Counted from the first letter of the stretch, positions 1-9,763 are shown. The stretch: 64,000 bases of DNA from Nitrospinaceae bacterium (GCA_028278405.1 JANQEK010000015.1:1-64000), one strand, 5' to 3'. Notes: generated by a model from the letters alone, not told the origin. Made by a program: numbers and translations.

Positions 1-1
1 A

Positions 2-310
2 GAGGAAAGGTTATTTCCAGAGTTAAACAGAGAAAGAGACGGATACGGTCAAGGTCCATCGAAATGGTTTGGTAAATTCAAAAGTAAGTTGGGATTTAAA
101 AAATTTACAAAAACTTTTCATTCATTCCGACATACTTTCATAGATTCCTTAAAACAACTTGATGCCCCTCCTATATTGGTCAAGGAAGTTTGTGGTCATG
201 ACTCGGATGACGTTACTTTTGGGCGATATGGAAAATCTTATAAGATGGACAAAGTATATGATGAGGTTAGAAAGTTGAATTTTGGATTGGATATAAATAA
301 ATTCAAATAG
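2..310 (+). CDS. Tyrosine recombinase/integrase, C-terminal part (cut by window edge)
   Basis: This frame is open from the first bases of the window, so it is the end of a longer gene; the in-frame TTG at 89 is not a convincing start. The visible part carries the C-terminal catalytic box of phage-type integrases: HSFRHTF (the HxxR motif), then GHDSDDVTFGRYGK, which supplies the second His and the probable Tyr nucleophile. The first catalytic Arg would lie outside the window. It sits 12 bp upstream of hsdM and is probably the integrase of the island that ends near 11.5 kb. The family call is firm; the intactness of the gene cannot be judged. Confidence 0.85.
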   Translation, partial: EERLFPELNRERDGYGQGPSKWFGKFKSKLGFKKFTKTFHSFRHTFIDSLKQLDAPPILVKEVCGHDSDDVTFGRYGKSYKMDKVYDEVRKLNFGLDINKFK

Positions 311-322
311 GGATTAATAGCT

Positions 323-1870
323 ATGTCACCCAGTGAAACATTACAGCAACTGGAAAATCGCTTGTGGAGTGCGGCGGATCAACTTAGAGCCAATTCCGAC
401 CTCACCTCCCAAGAATACTCCCCTCCAGTGTTGGGATTGATCTTTCTACTCTATGCGGATCATCGATTTACCCAGGCAGAAGCCAAACTGAAAGGAAAAG
501 GCTCCAAACGCCGAACCATCGGGAAAAAGGATTATCAGGCCGAAGGCGTTTTATACCTCCCAAAAAAAGCCAGATTCAGTAAAATTCTCAATCTTCCTGA
601 GGGAGCCGATCTCGGCAAAGATTTAAAAGAAGCTATGGAAGCGATTGAGGAAGAAAACCCCGACCTCAAGGATACACTCCCTAAAACCTATTCACGTTTG
701 GATAATTCCACTATCGCAGAACTGCTCCGCATCATGGACAGCATCCCAAGAGATATTGAGGGGGATGCCTTTGGAAAAATCTACGAATATTTTCTGGGAA
801 ACTTTGCCATGTCCGAAGGCCAACTTGGCGGAGAATTCTTTACTCCCACACCCATCGTTAAGCTCATAGTCGAAATCATTGAGCCTTACAATGGCAAGAT
901 CCATGATCCCGCCTGTGGATCGGGAGGTATGTTTGTCCAGAGCGCAAATTTTGTGGAGGAACATAAGAAGAATCCCCTTGATGAAATTGCCGTCTATGGT
1001 CAGGAAAAGACGTTAGCCACGGTCCGACTGTGCAAGATGAATCTGGCCGTGCATGGTCTGGGCGGCGATATCCGCCAGGGCAACACTTATTACGATGACT
1101 TGCATCAAGCTAAAGGAAAATTTGATTTTGTGATGGCTAATCCTCCCTTTAATGTAAACGGGGTGGATAAAGAAAGGCTGAAGGACGACAAGCGTTATCC
1201 TTTAGGTCTTCCCCGCACCGATAACGGTAATTATCTTTGGATAGAATTGTTTTATTCCAGTCTCAAAGAAAAAGGCCGGGCCGGATTTGTCATGGCCAAC
1301 TCGGCAAGCGATGCCAGAAGTTCCGAAGCGGATATTAGGGAGAAGTTGATAAAAGACAAGGCCGTGGACGTGATGGTTGCCGTAGGACCAAACATGTTTT
1401 ACACCGTGACCTTGCCCGTGACTCTCTGGTTTTTGGATAAAGGGAAAAAGGGAACTAATAGGGAAGATAAATTCCTCTTCATAGATGCCCGTCATATTTA
1501 CAACCAAATCAATCGCCGCTTGCGGGAATTCACCCCAGAACAGATCGAATTCATTTCAAATATTGTCCGCTTGTATCGGGGAGAAGAGGTTGAGAACCGA
1601 CATGAAAGCGCAGAATTGATGAAGAAGAATTTTCCAGATGGGAAATATATGGATGTAGCCGGACTGTGCAAGATGGCTACTTTGGAAGAAGTTAAAACGC
1701 AAGGCTGGTCACTCAATCCAGGCCGCTATGTCGGCATCGCCGACCAGGATGAAGAGGAGCACGACTTCCAGGAGCGGCTTTTTGAACTTAATGATGAGTT
1801 TCAAGAATTGACCCTGAAAGCTCATGAGTTGGAACAGCAGATTTCTGAAAATATAACTAAATTGACTTAA
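323..1870 (+). CDS. hsdM: Type I restriction-modification DNA methyltransferase subunit HsdM
   Basis: This is the modification subunit that transfers methyl groups from S-adenosylmethionine to adenine, in complex with HsdS. An N-terminal helical HsdM domain is followed by SAM-binding motif [11 protein letters not shown] (from about residue 194), and the catalytic motif NPPF (Asn at about residue 273). The length of 515 aa is normal for the family. The ATG start lies 12 bp after the integrase stop. HsdS follows after 8 bp, so hsdM-hsdS-hsdR is one operon. Nothing suggests inactivation. Confidence 0.96.
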   Translation: MSPSETLQQLENRLWSAADQLRANSDLTSQEYSPPVLGLIFLLYADHRFTQAEAKLKGKGSKRRTIGKKDYQAEGVLYLPKKARFSKILNLPEGADLGKDLKEAMEAIEEENPDLKDTLPKTYSRLDNSTIAELLRIMDSIPRDIEGDAFGKIYEYFLGNFAMSEGQLGGEFFTPTPIVKLIVEIIEPYNGKIHDPACGSGGMFVQSANFVEEHKKNPLDEIAVYGQEKTLATVRLCKMNLAVHGLGGDIRQGNTYYDDLHQAKGKFDFVMANPPFNVNGVDKERLKDDKRYPLGLPRTDNGNYLWIELFYSSLKEKGRAGFVMANSASDARSSEADIREKLIKDKAVDVMVAVGPNMFYTVTLPVTLWFLDKGKKGTNREDKFLFIDARHIYNQINRRLREFTPEQIEFISNIVRLYRGEEVENRHESAELMKKNFPDGKYMDVAGLCKMATLEEVKTQGWSLNPGRYVGIADQDEEEHDFQERLFELNDEFQELTLKAHELEQQISENITKLT

Positions 1871-1878
1871 GGTAAATT

Positions 1879-3123
1879 GTGTTTAAGAAACAAACCCTTT
1901 CTGAACTTATTAGCTTCATTTCCAGAGGAGTAACCCCAAAATATTGTGATGAGGGGGTAACAATATTGAATCAGCGTTGTATAAGGAACAATATAATTAA
2001 TTTTGAAAATGCAAGACAAACAAGCTTAGAAAAAACTCGCATATTACAAGATAAATATGTTCAAAAATGGGATGTATTAGTTAACTCTACGGGAGTGGGA
2101 ACGCTCGGCCGTTTGTCACAAATGAAAAAAAACTTTAAGGGGATTACGGTCGATTCACACGTTACTATAGTAAGACCCAACCCAGAATTAGTTTATCCGC
2201 CTTTTTTTGGATACGCATTAATTCTCATTGAGCAACTTATTCAGACCTTAGGGGAGGGTGCAACCGGGCAAACTGAATTATCAAGGAACCGTTTAAAAGA
2301 ACTTGAAATTTATTATCCACCCCCATCAACCCAACAAAGAATCGCCACAATCCTCACCACTTATGACGATTTAATAGAAAACAATCAGAGGCGGATTAAG
2401 ATTTTGGAGGAGATGGCGCAAAATCTTTACCGGGAATGGTTCGTTCATTTCCGATACCCTGGCTACGAAGACGTCTCCCTCACCCACAGCCCCCTCGGTC
2501 CTATTCCAGATGAATGGGAAGTAAAAACTCTAGGTGAAATTACTTCGTTAATTTCACGAGGAATTTCACCAAAGTACGATGAAGATTCCTCTGGAATCGT
2601 TTTAAATCAAAAATGTATTCGCAATCATAAAATATCTTTCGACCCTTCCAGAAGTCATAAAACCAAAGTCCCGGAACATAAATATGTACAATATGGTGAT
2701 ATTTTAATTAATTCAACCGGCGTAGGAACTTTAGGACGTGTGGCTCAATTTAATATTCCAACTCCAGAAAATATTACTGTTGATAGCCACGTTACTATTG
2801 TTAGAGCAACAACAGAAGTAGATTTAGCTTTTTTTGGACAAGCGATTTTATCTTTAGAAAGCATAATTTCCGGCTTGGGTGCCGGTGCAACGGGACAAAC
2901 AGAATTGAATAAAGGCCGTTTAGAAGAGTTAAAAATTATATTTCCTTCAGATTGTATTCAGAAACATTTCTCCGAAATAATAAGTCCGATTAATGAAGCC
3001 ATTCAGGTATATATAAGATTAATTTCAACTTTATCCGAAACCAGAGACTTGCTTCTCCCTAAACTCATTTCTGGCGAAATCGAAATTTCTGATGCACTCA
3101 TACCTGAAGAGGATGCGGCATGA
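1879..3123 (+). CDS. hsdS: Type I restriction-modification specificity subunit HsdS
   Basis: This subunit sets the DNA target of the type I system. It starts at GTG, 8 bp after hsdM. Two target recognition domains are visible (about residues 5-150 and 215-385), separated by the conserved central helix region (TILTTYDDLIENNQRRIKI, EWFVHFRYPG). The two domains are unusually alike: both contain ISRG(V/I)(T/S)PKY, LNQ(R/K)CIRN, NSTGVGTLGR, ITVDSHVTIVR and GATGQTEL. Most HsdS proteins carry unrelated domains giving an asymmetric bipartite site, so a near-symmetric site is predicted here. The gene overlaps hsdR by 4 bp. Confidence 0.95.
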   Translation: MFKKQTLSELISFISRGVTPKYCDEGVTILNQRCIRNNIINFENARQTSLEKTRILQDKYVQKWDVLVNSTGVGTLGRLSQMKKNFKGITVDSHVTIVRPNPELVYPPFFGYALILIEQLIQTLGEGATGQTELSRNRLKELEIYYPPPSTQQRIATILTTYDDLIENNQRRIKILEEMAQNLYREWFVHFRYPGYEDVSLTHSPLGPIPDEWEVKTLGEITSLISRGISPKYDEDSSGIVLNQKCIRNHKISFDPSRSHKTKVPEHKYVQYGDILINSTGVGTLGRVAQFNIPTPENITVDSHVTIVRATTEVDLAFFGQAILSLESIISGLGAGATGQTELNKGRLEELKIIFPSDCIQKHFSEIISPINEAIQVYIRLISTLSETRDLLLPKLISGEIEISDALIPEEDAA

Positions 3124-6100
3124 GCCATAAGGACAGTGAAGATGCGCTTGAAAATGCTGCCCTGGAGGTTTTTGACGAGTTGGACTGGGATGTTCTCAAC
3201 TGCTATGGAGAATTTGATCAGGGAAAAAGTTTTCTTGGACGTGATAATAAGAGTGAGGTTCTATTATTTGAAAAACTCCTTCCAAAATTAAAAGAGTTCA
3301 ACTCTTCCCTCCCAGAAACAGCCTTTAATCAAGCTATAGAAGAGTTTTCCCGCATACGCACGGCTATGGCTTTAGGGGCAGCCAATCAAGAAATCTACAA
3401 GCTACTTAAAAACGGTATTCGGGTGAAGGTTCCTAATCCCAATGGCCACGGCAATATTGATGAGATTGTCCGGCTGATTGACTGGGAGAACATTGGTAAT
3501 AACGATTTTTTCATGGCCCAGCAACTCTGGGTGGCGGGAGAACTCCACACTCGCCGTGCTGATCTGGTCGGGTTTGTGAATGGAATTCCCCTGCTGTTTG
3601 TGGAACTGAAAGCCTCCCACCGAAACCTAGAGGCGGCCTTCAATGACAATTTGCGAGACTACAAGGACACCATTCCTTACCTTCTGACCTATAACGGATT
3701 TATCATCCTATCCAATGGTCGAGAGGCTAAAATCGGTTCGGTTACGGCAGCCTTTGAGCATTTCTCGGAATGGAAGAGGATCAATGAAGAGGGAGAGAAG
3801 GGAGTGATCTCCCTGGACACTATGATCCGTGCCACCTGTGAGCCTTCCCGTCTCTTGGATATTGTCGAAAACTTCACCCTATTTATGAATACCAAAGGTG
3901 GCCTGGCCAAACTTCTGTCCAAGAATCATCAATATCTTGGTGTCAATAACGCTATTCAAAACTTTCAAGCCCTTCGGTCTTCAACTGAACCGAACGATAA
4001 AGGCCGGTTGGGAGTCTTCTGGCATACGCAAGGTTCCGGCAAGTCTGTTTCCATGATCAACTTTGCCCAGAAGGTGCTTCGCAAGGAATCCGGAAACTGG
4101 ACCTTTGTAGTGGTAACTGATCGGGATGATCTGGACACCCAGATTTATAAGAACTTTGCAAATTGTGGGGTAGTGACAGAGGAGGAAGCGCAAGCCGAAA
4201 GCTCCAATCATCTTAGGCAGTTATTAGGAGAAAACCATCGTTACGTCTTCACCCTGATCCAGAAATTTCGGACGGAAACAGGGGAAACCCATCCTGTTCT
4301 ATCGGAACGTGACGATATTATCGTTATCGTCGATGAAGCCCACCGAAGCCAGTACGACACTTTCGCTGTCAATATGAGAACGGCTTTGCCCAATGCATCC
4401 TTTATTGCTTTTACTGGAACCCCGTTGATTCAGGGAGAAGATGAGGTCACCCGTGACGTGTTTGGAGATTACGTCAGTATTTATGATTTCCGGCAGTCGG
4501 TGGAAGACAAGGCTACTGTGCCCTTGTTCTATGAAGGACGAATACCTGAACTGCAACTCACCAATCTCAACTTGGATAAAGACATTGAACAGGTGATTGA
4601 TGAGGCTGAATTAGACGAGGGCCAAGAAGAAAAACTGGAGAGGTATTTCGGACAGGAATACCACATATTGACACGGGAAGACCGGCTAGATCGGGTGGCA
4701 GAGGATATAGTCGAGCATTTCACAGGCCGAGGTTATCAGGGCAAAGCCATGATGATCAGTATCGACAAGGCCACCACCGTCCGCATGTACGATAAGGTCC
4801 AAAATTTCTGGCAAAAGAAAATTGAAGCATTACGCAGTGAAATAGAATTAGCCAAGACGGAGACCGAAAGGAAAGCTCTATCCGATCAGATCAAGTCAAT
4901 GCAGGACACGGATATGGCGGTCATTGTTTCTCAATCCCAGAATGAGATCGATGATATGCGTCAAAAAGGCCTGGATATCAGACCACATAGAGAGCGAATG
5001 AATAGGGAAGATTTGGAAGAAAAATTTAAGGACCCAGAAAGCAAACTTGGAATGGTTTTTGTTTGTGCTATGTGGATTACGGGATTTGATGTTCCTACTT
5101 GTTCTACCATGTACCTGGATAAACCCATGCGCAATCATACCCTAATGCAGACCATCGCCAGGGCTAATCGAGTGGCCCCAGGAAAGGAAAGCGGCTTGAT
5201 TGTTGATTATGTCGGAATTTTCCGCAACCTAGAGAAAGCGTTGTCTGTTTATGGCCCTGGGCGTGAGGGAGAAGTTAAAGGGACCTCTCCAGTGGAAGAC
5301 AAACAAGCACAGATTGAAAGATTAAGAGTTGCTCTGGGAGAGGCCAAGGAATTTTGTGCTGGGCTGGGAATAAACATTCAAGCCATATTGTCTGCAGTGG
5401 GATTTGAGCGGGAAAAACTGAAGATGGATGCAGTGGATGCTCTTCTTGAAAATGATGATATCAGGAACAAGTTTTTAAGCCTGTCTAATCTGGTAGTACG
5501 GCTTCATAAAGATATTAAACCCCATCCATCAGCTAATGAGTTTATGCCAGAGGTTATTATATTTTCTATTCTGGCCCAAACCATACGCTCCATATTGCCA
5601 GCCCCTGATATTTCTGCCGTGATGGAGCAGATTGAAGGGATACTGGATGAATCCATTGTCGCTGAAGAGTCAGCAATTTATCAACGAATGGGAGATGATG
5701 CAAAACTTGTAAATCTCTCAGAAATTGACTTTGAAGTCTTACAGAAAAAGTTTTCCAAGGACTACAAAAGGGCGAAAGTTCAAACCGAACGAGCCAAAAT
5801 AGAAGATAGAATCACCAGATTGGTCCAACTTAATCGGACCCGGATAAACTTTCTTGAGAAGTTCCAGCAATTGATTGAGGAATATAACGCAGGAGGGCTT
5901 GGTATAGACCAGATAATTGAAGAGCTGGCCAGGTTATCCCAATTGCTGAATGAGGAAGAAAAGAGGGCGTTGAAAAATCAGTTAAGTGAGGAAGAATTGG
6001 CGGTATTTGATCTTTTAACTAAACCCGACCCAACGCTGAAACCCAATGAGGAAAAGCAAGTAAGAGCAGTGGCCAAAAACCTAATAAAGGTGATTGAGGA

Positions 6101-6290
6101 ATTAGGTCTTATGCAAGGCTGGAAAACCCGTCAACAATCCCGCGCCAAAGTGAAGGTTGAAATTGAAAAGGCTTTGGATGGAGGGCTTCCCGAAGTTTAT
6201 GATCGCACCCTATTTTCCCGTAAGTCTGAATTGGTCTATCAGCACATTTTCGAGGCTTATTCAGGGGATGGGGTGAGCGTTTACCAATAA
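3120..6290 (+). CDS. hsdR: Type I restriction endonuclease subunit HsdR
   Basis: This is the ATP-dependent translocase and nuclease subunit. The N-terminal nuclease core is visible as RADLVGFVNGIPLLFVELK (PD-(D/E)xK type). Walker A GSGKS starts near residue 305, the DEAH box near 405, and helicase motif VI is in QTIARANRVAPGK. A C-terminal helical domain follows. The 1056-aa length is typical. The start codon overlaps the hsdS stop (ATGA), indicating translational coupling. All key motifs are present, so the enzyme looks active. Confidence 0.96.
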   Translation: MSHKDSEDALENAALEVFDELDWDVLNCYGEFDQGKSFLGRDNKSEVLLFEKLLPKLKEFNSSLPETAFNQAIEEFSRIRTAMALGAANQEIYKLLKNGIRVKVPNPNGHGNIDEIVRLIDWENIGNNDFFMAQQLWVAGELHTRRADLVGFVNGIPLLFVELKASHRNLEAAFNDNLRDYKDTIPYLLTYNGFIILSNGREAKIGSVTAAFEHFSEWKRINEEGEKGVISLDTMIRATCEPSRLLDIVENFTLFMNTKGGLAKLLSKNHQYLGVNNAIQNFQALRSSTEPNDKGRLGVFWHTQGSGKSVSMINFAQKVLRKESGNWTFVVVTDRDDLDTQIYKNFANCGVVTEEEAQAESSNHLRQLLGENHRYVFTLIQKFRTETGETHPVLSERDDIIVIVDEAHRSQYDTFAVNMRTALPNASFIAFTGTPLIQGEDEVTRDVFGDYVSIYDFRQSVEDKATVPLFYEGRIPELQLTNLNLDKDIEQVIDEAELDEGQEEKLERYFGQEYHILTREDRLDRVAEDIVEHFTGRGYQGKAMMISIDKATTVRMYDKVQNFWQKKIEALRSEIELAKTETERKALSDQIKSMQDTDMAVIVSQSQNEIDDMRQKGLDIRPHRERMNREDLEEKFKDPESKLGMVFVCAMWITGFDVPTCSTMYLDKPMRNHTLMQTIARANRVAPGKESGLIVDYVGIFRNLEKALSVYGPGREGEVKGTSPVEDKQAQIERLRVALGEAKEFCAGLGINIQAILSAVGFEREKLKMDAVDALLENDDIRNKFLSLSNLVVRLHKDIKPHPSANEFMPEVIIFSILAQTIRSILPAPDISAVMEQIEGILDESIVAEESAIYQRMGDDAKLVNLSEIDFEVLQKKFSKDYKRAKVQTERAKIEDRITRLVQLNRTRINFLEKFQQLIEEYNAGGLGIDQIIEELARLSQLLNEEEKRALKNQLSEEELAVFDLLTKPDPTLKPNEEKQVRAVAKNLIKVIEELGLMQGWKTRQQSRAKVKVEIEKALDGGLPEVYDRTLFSRKSELVYQHIFEAYSGDGVSVYQ

Positions 6291-6302
6291 TACCCACCCC
6301 AT
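6268..6302 (+). terminator. Weak hairpin at the end of hsdR
   Basis: ATGGGGTG (6268-6275) pairs perfectly with CACCCCAT (6295-6302) across a 19-nt loop, with a short T-rich run after it. The hairpin starts inside the last codons of hsdR. It may terminate the hsd operon, although the loop is long and the U-tract is poor. Confidence 0.35.
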
Positions 6303-6414
6303 TCCTTTTATCTCAAAATCTCCTCAAATTCCCATTTTTCTTATCCAGGACATACCTAAGGTTACCCCGATACAATAAAAGGCAATCTAGAGCATAAATT
6401 ACGATAAATTATCG

Positions 6415-6651
6415 TCAAATTATAGAAGCTTTGATGATATCTGCCTTCTTATTTCGTTGTTCCCCAGAGAGAGTTTTAGAATGGTGAGGATTATTGCCAC
6501 ATCTAAAATCATATAAAGCACAATCCGTAGAGGGACATTCAGAAATACGTATTTGATAGCCTGGACTAACAGTGGTTCCCATGCATTCAATGCACATCTC
6601 TCTGATGGCTTTTAATGGTTGTTTGTGTTTCTTAGGTTTATATCGTTCCAT
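6415..6651 (-). CDS. Small cysteine-rich island protein, putative zinc-binding
   Basis: A 78-aa protein with the pattern CIECMG, then ECPSTDCALYDFRCGNNP, giving paired cysteines that could form one zinc site. Proteins with the same CxxC...C-x(4-5)-C-LY-x-x-R-x-G-NP pattern are common in prophages and integrated elements, where they remain uncharacterised. It is the last of three minus-strand genes (7779 down to 6415), though a 320-bp gap separates it from the gene above. A function is not assigned. Confidence 0.65.
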   Translation of the reverse strand: MERYKPKKHKQPLKAIREMCIECMGTTVSPGYQIRISECPSTDCALYDFRCGNNPHHSKTLSGEQRNKKADIIKASII

Positions 6652-6971
6652 ATTTTATTATCCTTTGACTATTTAAATAATTAATATTGGTTTGTTGTGT
6701 TGATTGAATTCAATAAATGCAATTTCACTTATGTTAAAAAATAATTCCTACCGTAAACTTCAAAAGACCAAGGAGTGGTAACCCATAGAATGGTATTGGT
6801 TTTGATAGCGCATACCAGCAAACCCTTAAATCGCATCAATCCATTTTAATTACCGGGATTAAGCTTATTCTTTTCGGTATTAGTTTTGTTAGGGAGAGAG
6901 GAGAGTTAACAGGTGGGGGCAATATCAGACTTGATACTGGTATTAGTATCAATTTGGATACCTACTTTTGA
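6652..6971. other. AT-rich 320-bp intergenic region
   Basis: No coding region is supported here. The only structure found is the perfect short palindrome at 6931-6952, which is listed separately. The rest is AT-rich sequence upstream of the 78-aa gene. Confidence 0.5.
6931..6952. repeat. Perfect 8-bp inverted repeat next to a wHTH-like gene
   Basis: TTGATACT-GGTATT-AGTATCAA is a perfect dyad with a 6-bp centre, 20 bp beyond the stop of the minus-strand gene at 6972. It has no T-tract on either strand, so a protein-binding site is more likely than a terminator. Confidence 0.45.
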
Positions 6972-7445
6972 TTAAACCTTTCTTTTCTTGCCAGTGCGTT
7001 CTTCCCAATTCTCGGGAGTGAACCCCAAACTACGGGTATCTTTTGGCCTGGTCTTAGGTTCAAATTGGTCAGTCCCAAATTTCATCCATCGATTACTAAT
7101 AGCGTATTTTGTGCAATCTCCCATTAAACCACCACCGGCATGAGCAATATCTAGAAACCCATTCCCTACTAATGAATCAATGGCTCTTGCGAAAGTTGAT
7201 GCCTTTAAACCATACTTCTTTGCCGCTTCAGCATAGGGGAATACAATTTCACCATTGTTATAAATTACCCAGTTCTCTTTTCCTTTTCTCGACCCCATCT
7301 TTTTCATTTTTCGACGCAACATGAATAACATTAAAACTTTAATAGCGGACCCGTTGAGTTTGAAAAAAGCCTTGGACTTGACCAGTTTTTCCTCAATGTG
7401 CATGAAATAAGATATTTCCTTTCGTGATAAGTATGTCCCCTTCAT
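6972..7445 (-). CDS. Winged-helix-like island protein, possibly replication or regulation related
   Basis: A 157-aa basic protein. The central part reads NGEIVFPYAEAAKKYGLKAS, TFARAIDSLVGNGFLDIAHAG, TKYAISNRW. This resembles the helix-turn-helix plus wing arrangement of small DNA-binding proteins carried by integrative elements, which are sometimes distantly related to plasmid initiators. It lies 31 bp downstream of the gene at 7477-7779 in the same direction, so the two are probably co-transcribed. The fold is inferred by eye; the function is unknown. Confidence 0.55.
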   Translation of the reverse strand: MKGTYLSRKEISYFMHIEEKLVKSKAFFKLNGSAIKVLMLFMLRRKMKKMGSRKGKENWVIYNNGEIVFPYAEAAKKYGLKASTFARAIDSLVGNGFLDIAHAGGGLMGDCTKYAISNRWMKFGTDQFEPKTRPKDTRSLGFTPENWEERTGKKRKV

Positions 7446-7476
7446 TTCACTGAAGTGAGACTGTTTTGATTATTAA

Positions 7477-7779
7477 TCAAACTGCCTTCTTGCTGAGATG
7501 TTGTTGAAGGAGACTTGCCTCCATGTAAAAATCATCCTCCATTCCTCTCTTTAGTATCGAAAGCAGATAGGAGATATAAGTTTCTAATGCTCTACGAATA
7601 ATTATGCTGGCCGAACACCCCTCCCCGCAGATTTGCCTGGTCATATCTCTCAGGGTGGAAAGATTTCGATGGGCTCCTTTATTTAAGGCAATTCTGATTA
7701 CCTGGACCGTTCCCTTTGCCTTCCTTCGGATATCCAGGTCAGGACTAACCTCGTCTTCAATTGCTATTGTTTCTTTCAT
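7477..7779 (-). CDS. Small hypothetical island protein
   Basis: I take the ATG at 7779 as start because AAAGGAAA precedes it at good spacing; an in-frame TTG upstream at 7794 is less likely. The 100-aa product has an acidic N-terminus, a basic middle and a predicted helical stretch (SASIIIRRALETYISYLLSIL) that recalls ribbon-helix-helix proteins, without a clear match. It heads the two-gene unit with the winged-helix-like gene. Function unknown. Confidence 0.5.
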   Translation of the reverse strand: MKETIAIEDEVSPDLDIRRKAKGTVQVIRIALNKGAHRNLSTLRDMTRQICGEGCSASIIIRRALETYISYLLSILKRGMEDDFYMEASLLQQHLSKKAV

Positions 7780-8144
7780 GAATTTCCTTTCCAATTAGTG
7801 GTTTACAATCTTGATTAAATTATTGATACGGGGATCAACAGAAACAAAAGGGAATATTTTTGTTTCTTTTATCGGTGCCTTGGTTCTCTATACTGTCCAC
7901 TATTACCAACTTATTGATTTATAAGGGTTTTTTCTATTAATAAAAATATGCATAAATTGGCCCATATTTTAATTAAACCCTTATAAATTAAGACTTATTG
8001 ATGCATATCCCATATCTTCATATCAGAAGTAATTGCGCATAAAACACCTAAAACACCTTAAATACCTTCAACTTTTCCTTGTTTGTAGTAGTGCAACCTA
8101 ATGCCATGGGTTCCAGAATTGCTGTAGTAACGGTTGAATATTTA
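7780..8144. other. Non-coding region between divergent island genes
   Basis: AT-rich region between the minus-strand gene starting at 7779 and the recombinase promoter. It contains the long inverted repeat described separately and a repeated ACTTATTGAT (about 7909 and 7992). No coding region is supported. Confidence 0.5.
7917..7988. repeat. Perfect 14-bp inverted repeat upstream of the serine recombinase
   Basis: ATTTATAAGGGTTT (7917-7930) and AAACCCTTATAAAT (7975-7988) are exact reverse complements separated by 44 bp. The direct repeat ACTTATTGAT lies next to each arm. The spacing suits a recombinase accessory site, an operator pair or an origin element. It is 217 bp upstream of the recombinase start. 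Confidence 0.6.
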
Positions 8145-8173
8145 TTGACATATTTATTAATTGGTCATATAGT
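8145..8173 (+). promoter_or_regulatory. Near-consensus housekeeping promoter of the serine recombinase
   Basis: TTGACA (8145-8150), a 17-bp spacer and TATAGT (8168-8173) sit 31 bp upstream of the recombinase ATG. A GGAG ribosome binding site follows. This is the best -35/-10 match I noticed in the window. Confidence 0.7.
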
Positions 8174-8204
8174 TTTTATGTCATTTGCGATTTAGGAGAT
8201 CAAA

Positions 8205-8882
8205 ATGCGAGAAGCAGTTGGATATTTAAGGGTATCTACAAAAGAACAGGGTGCTAAAGGGAACGGCCTGGAGGTTCAGAAGGAAACCATTCAAAAATTT
8301 GCCAAGGCTGAAGGGTTTGAAATAGCAGAATGGTATGAGGACCGTGTTTCTGGGAAGGGTTTCAAGGATGCACTGGAAAAGAGACCAGGATTGGCCCTAG
8401 CATTAAGTCACGCCAAGAAACTAAAGCGGTCTGTGATTGTATCCAAATTAGATAGGCTCTCCCGTGATGTGGCTTTCATTAGCTCCTTGATGTCAGAAGG
8501 TGTCCCCTTCATTGTGGCTGAATTGGGAGTTGATACCGATCCCTTTATCCTCCATCTCTACGCCGCTCTATCTGAAAAGGAAAGACGGTTAATTTCCCAG
8601 CGGACCAAAGAAGGTTTAGCTCGTGTTAAGGCAAAGGGGAAAAAATTAGGCAATCGAACCAATCTAAGAAAGGCTCAGGAAAAGGGTATTCAAACCAACA
8701 AAAAACACGCTGACCAATTTGCTTCCTCTGTGCTTCCAATCATCCAGACTTTTCAACAGCAAGGTTTAAGCCAGAGGGCCATAGTGGAAGAATTGAACAC
8801 ACGCAAAATTCCCACTTCAAGAGGTGGATCTTGGCATCTCCCCACCCTCCAAAACATTCTAAAGAGAGCCTTATTTTATTGA
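8205..8882 (+). CDS. Serine recombinase / resolvase family protein
   Basis: The N-terminal resolvase domain has YLRVSTKEQ (catalytic Ser at about residue 11), [10 protein letters not shown] and the [20 protein letters not shown] helix typical of resolvases and invertases. A C-terminal DNA-binding helix-turn-helix follows ([24 protein letters not shown], about residues 185-210). At 225 aa it is the small type, not a large serine integrase. It may resolve or invert island DNA; the inverted repeat at 7917-7988 is a candidate site. It is transcribed from its own promoter. Confidence 0.9.
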   Translation: MREAVGYLRVSTKEQGAKGNGLEVQKETIQKFAKAEGFEIAEWYEDRVSGKGFKDALEKRPGLALALSHAKKLKRSVIVSKLDRLSRDVAFISSLMSEGVPFIVAELGVDTDPFILHLYAALSEKERRLISQRTKEGLARVKAKGKKLGNRTNLRKAQEKGIQTNKKHADQFASSVLPIIQTFQQQGLSQRAIVEELNTRKIPTSRGGSWHLPTLQNILKRALFY

Positions 8883-9092
8883 TCTCATAAAATCTCTCAA
8901 CCTAAGGAAAACTTTAGAAGGGATATTAGGTCTGTAAAACAAATACGCAAGAAAAGGTTTACAATTTTCAGTTGAGAAGGGGTAGAGGGGGGAAATGTTT
9001 TTCAAGCCTATAGCCTAAAGGGTTCTCAAATTATTTTACATAAATATTTTAACCCTGTAGAAATAAACATGATACTTTTTTAAATTGAAGGA

Positions 9093-9758
9093 TTACGTAA
9101 GACCTCTGGTTTCATTATATTTAGCTTGCAACTCTGTCAAATAGGCATCATCTCTAATGCAAGAGTCATCAAATCCTATATTAGAATAATGAGTTGCAAA
9201 ATTTTGTGCAACTTTCTCTCTAAACGGTGAAACCAACTCTAATACTTTTGATTTTAACGCTGCGTCTACTTCTTCAGCATCTCCTCCATCCAAACCAACA
9301 ATTATATTGAAATCAAGAATCATTGGCTCATTAAAGATTTTTCCATCTGGAGGGAGAAACATAAATCTAGATATTTTGTCTTCCAACAAAGATTTAATTT
9401 TTTTATTATTAAAATTACTTAATAAAAATGTTGAAAGCAGGTTTTTTATTGCAAATAGAACAATCGGAGGTTTAATTTTGGATAAAATCTCACTTTCAAC
9501 ATGATTGAATTTCTTTAAAATCAATTTTAATTTTGAGATTGGAGTTAATGAAATATTTTCTCCTCTTAGAGTCATTTCATCATTTTTAAAAGATAAATCA
9601 CAAGTTTTAGTAATAACCATCCAATAATCAGGACTGCCTTCAACACCTTCCTCTTTCAGACCTATTTTATCAGCTTGCAAAATATCGCCTTGGTACAAAC
9701 CTCCAAAATCTAAGTTTGATTTATAAAATGAATCAATATTTTTCGGAATTAAACCCAT
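9093..9758 (-). CDS. Hypothetical protein of a three-gene island operon (third gene)
   Basis: A 221-aa protein without signal peptide or membrane segments. The N-terminal part has LYQGDILQADKIG and DYWMVITKTCDLSF, a pattern I have seen in uncharacterised proteins that begin with a small beta-rich domain and a conserved TCDL motif. It ends the minus-strand operon 11005-9093 and lies only 5 bp after the preceding gene. The very AT-rich composition suggests horizontal transfer. Defence is a guess from neighbourhood only. Confidence 0.6.
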   Translation of the reverse strand: MGLIPKNIDSFYKSNLDFGGLYQGDILQADKIGLKEEGVEGSPDYWMVITKTCDLSFKNDEMTLRGENISLTPISKLKLILKKFNHVESEILSKIKPPIVLFAIKNLLSTFLLSNFNNKKIKSLLEDKISRFMFLPPDGKIFNEPMILDFNIIVGLDGGDAEEVDAALKSKVLELVSPFREKVAQNFATHYSNIGFDDSCIRDDAYLTELQAKYNETRGLT

Positions 9759-9763
9759 AAATC

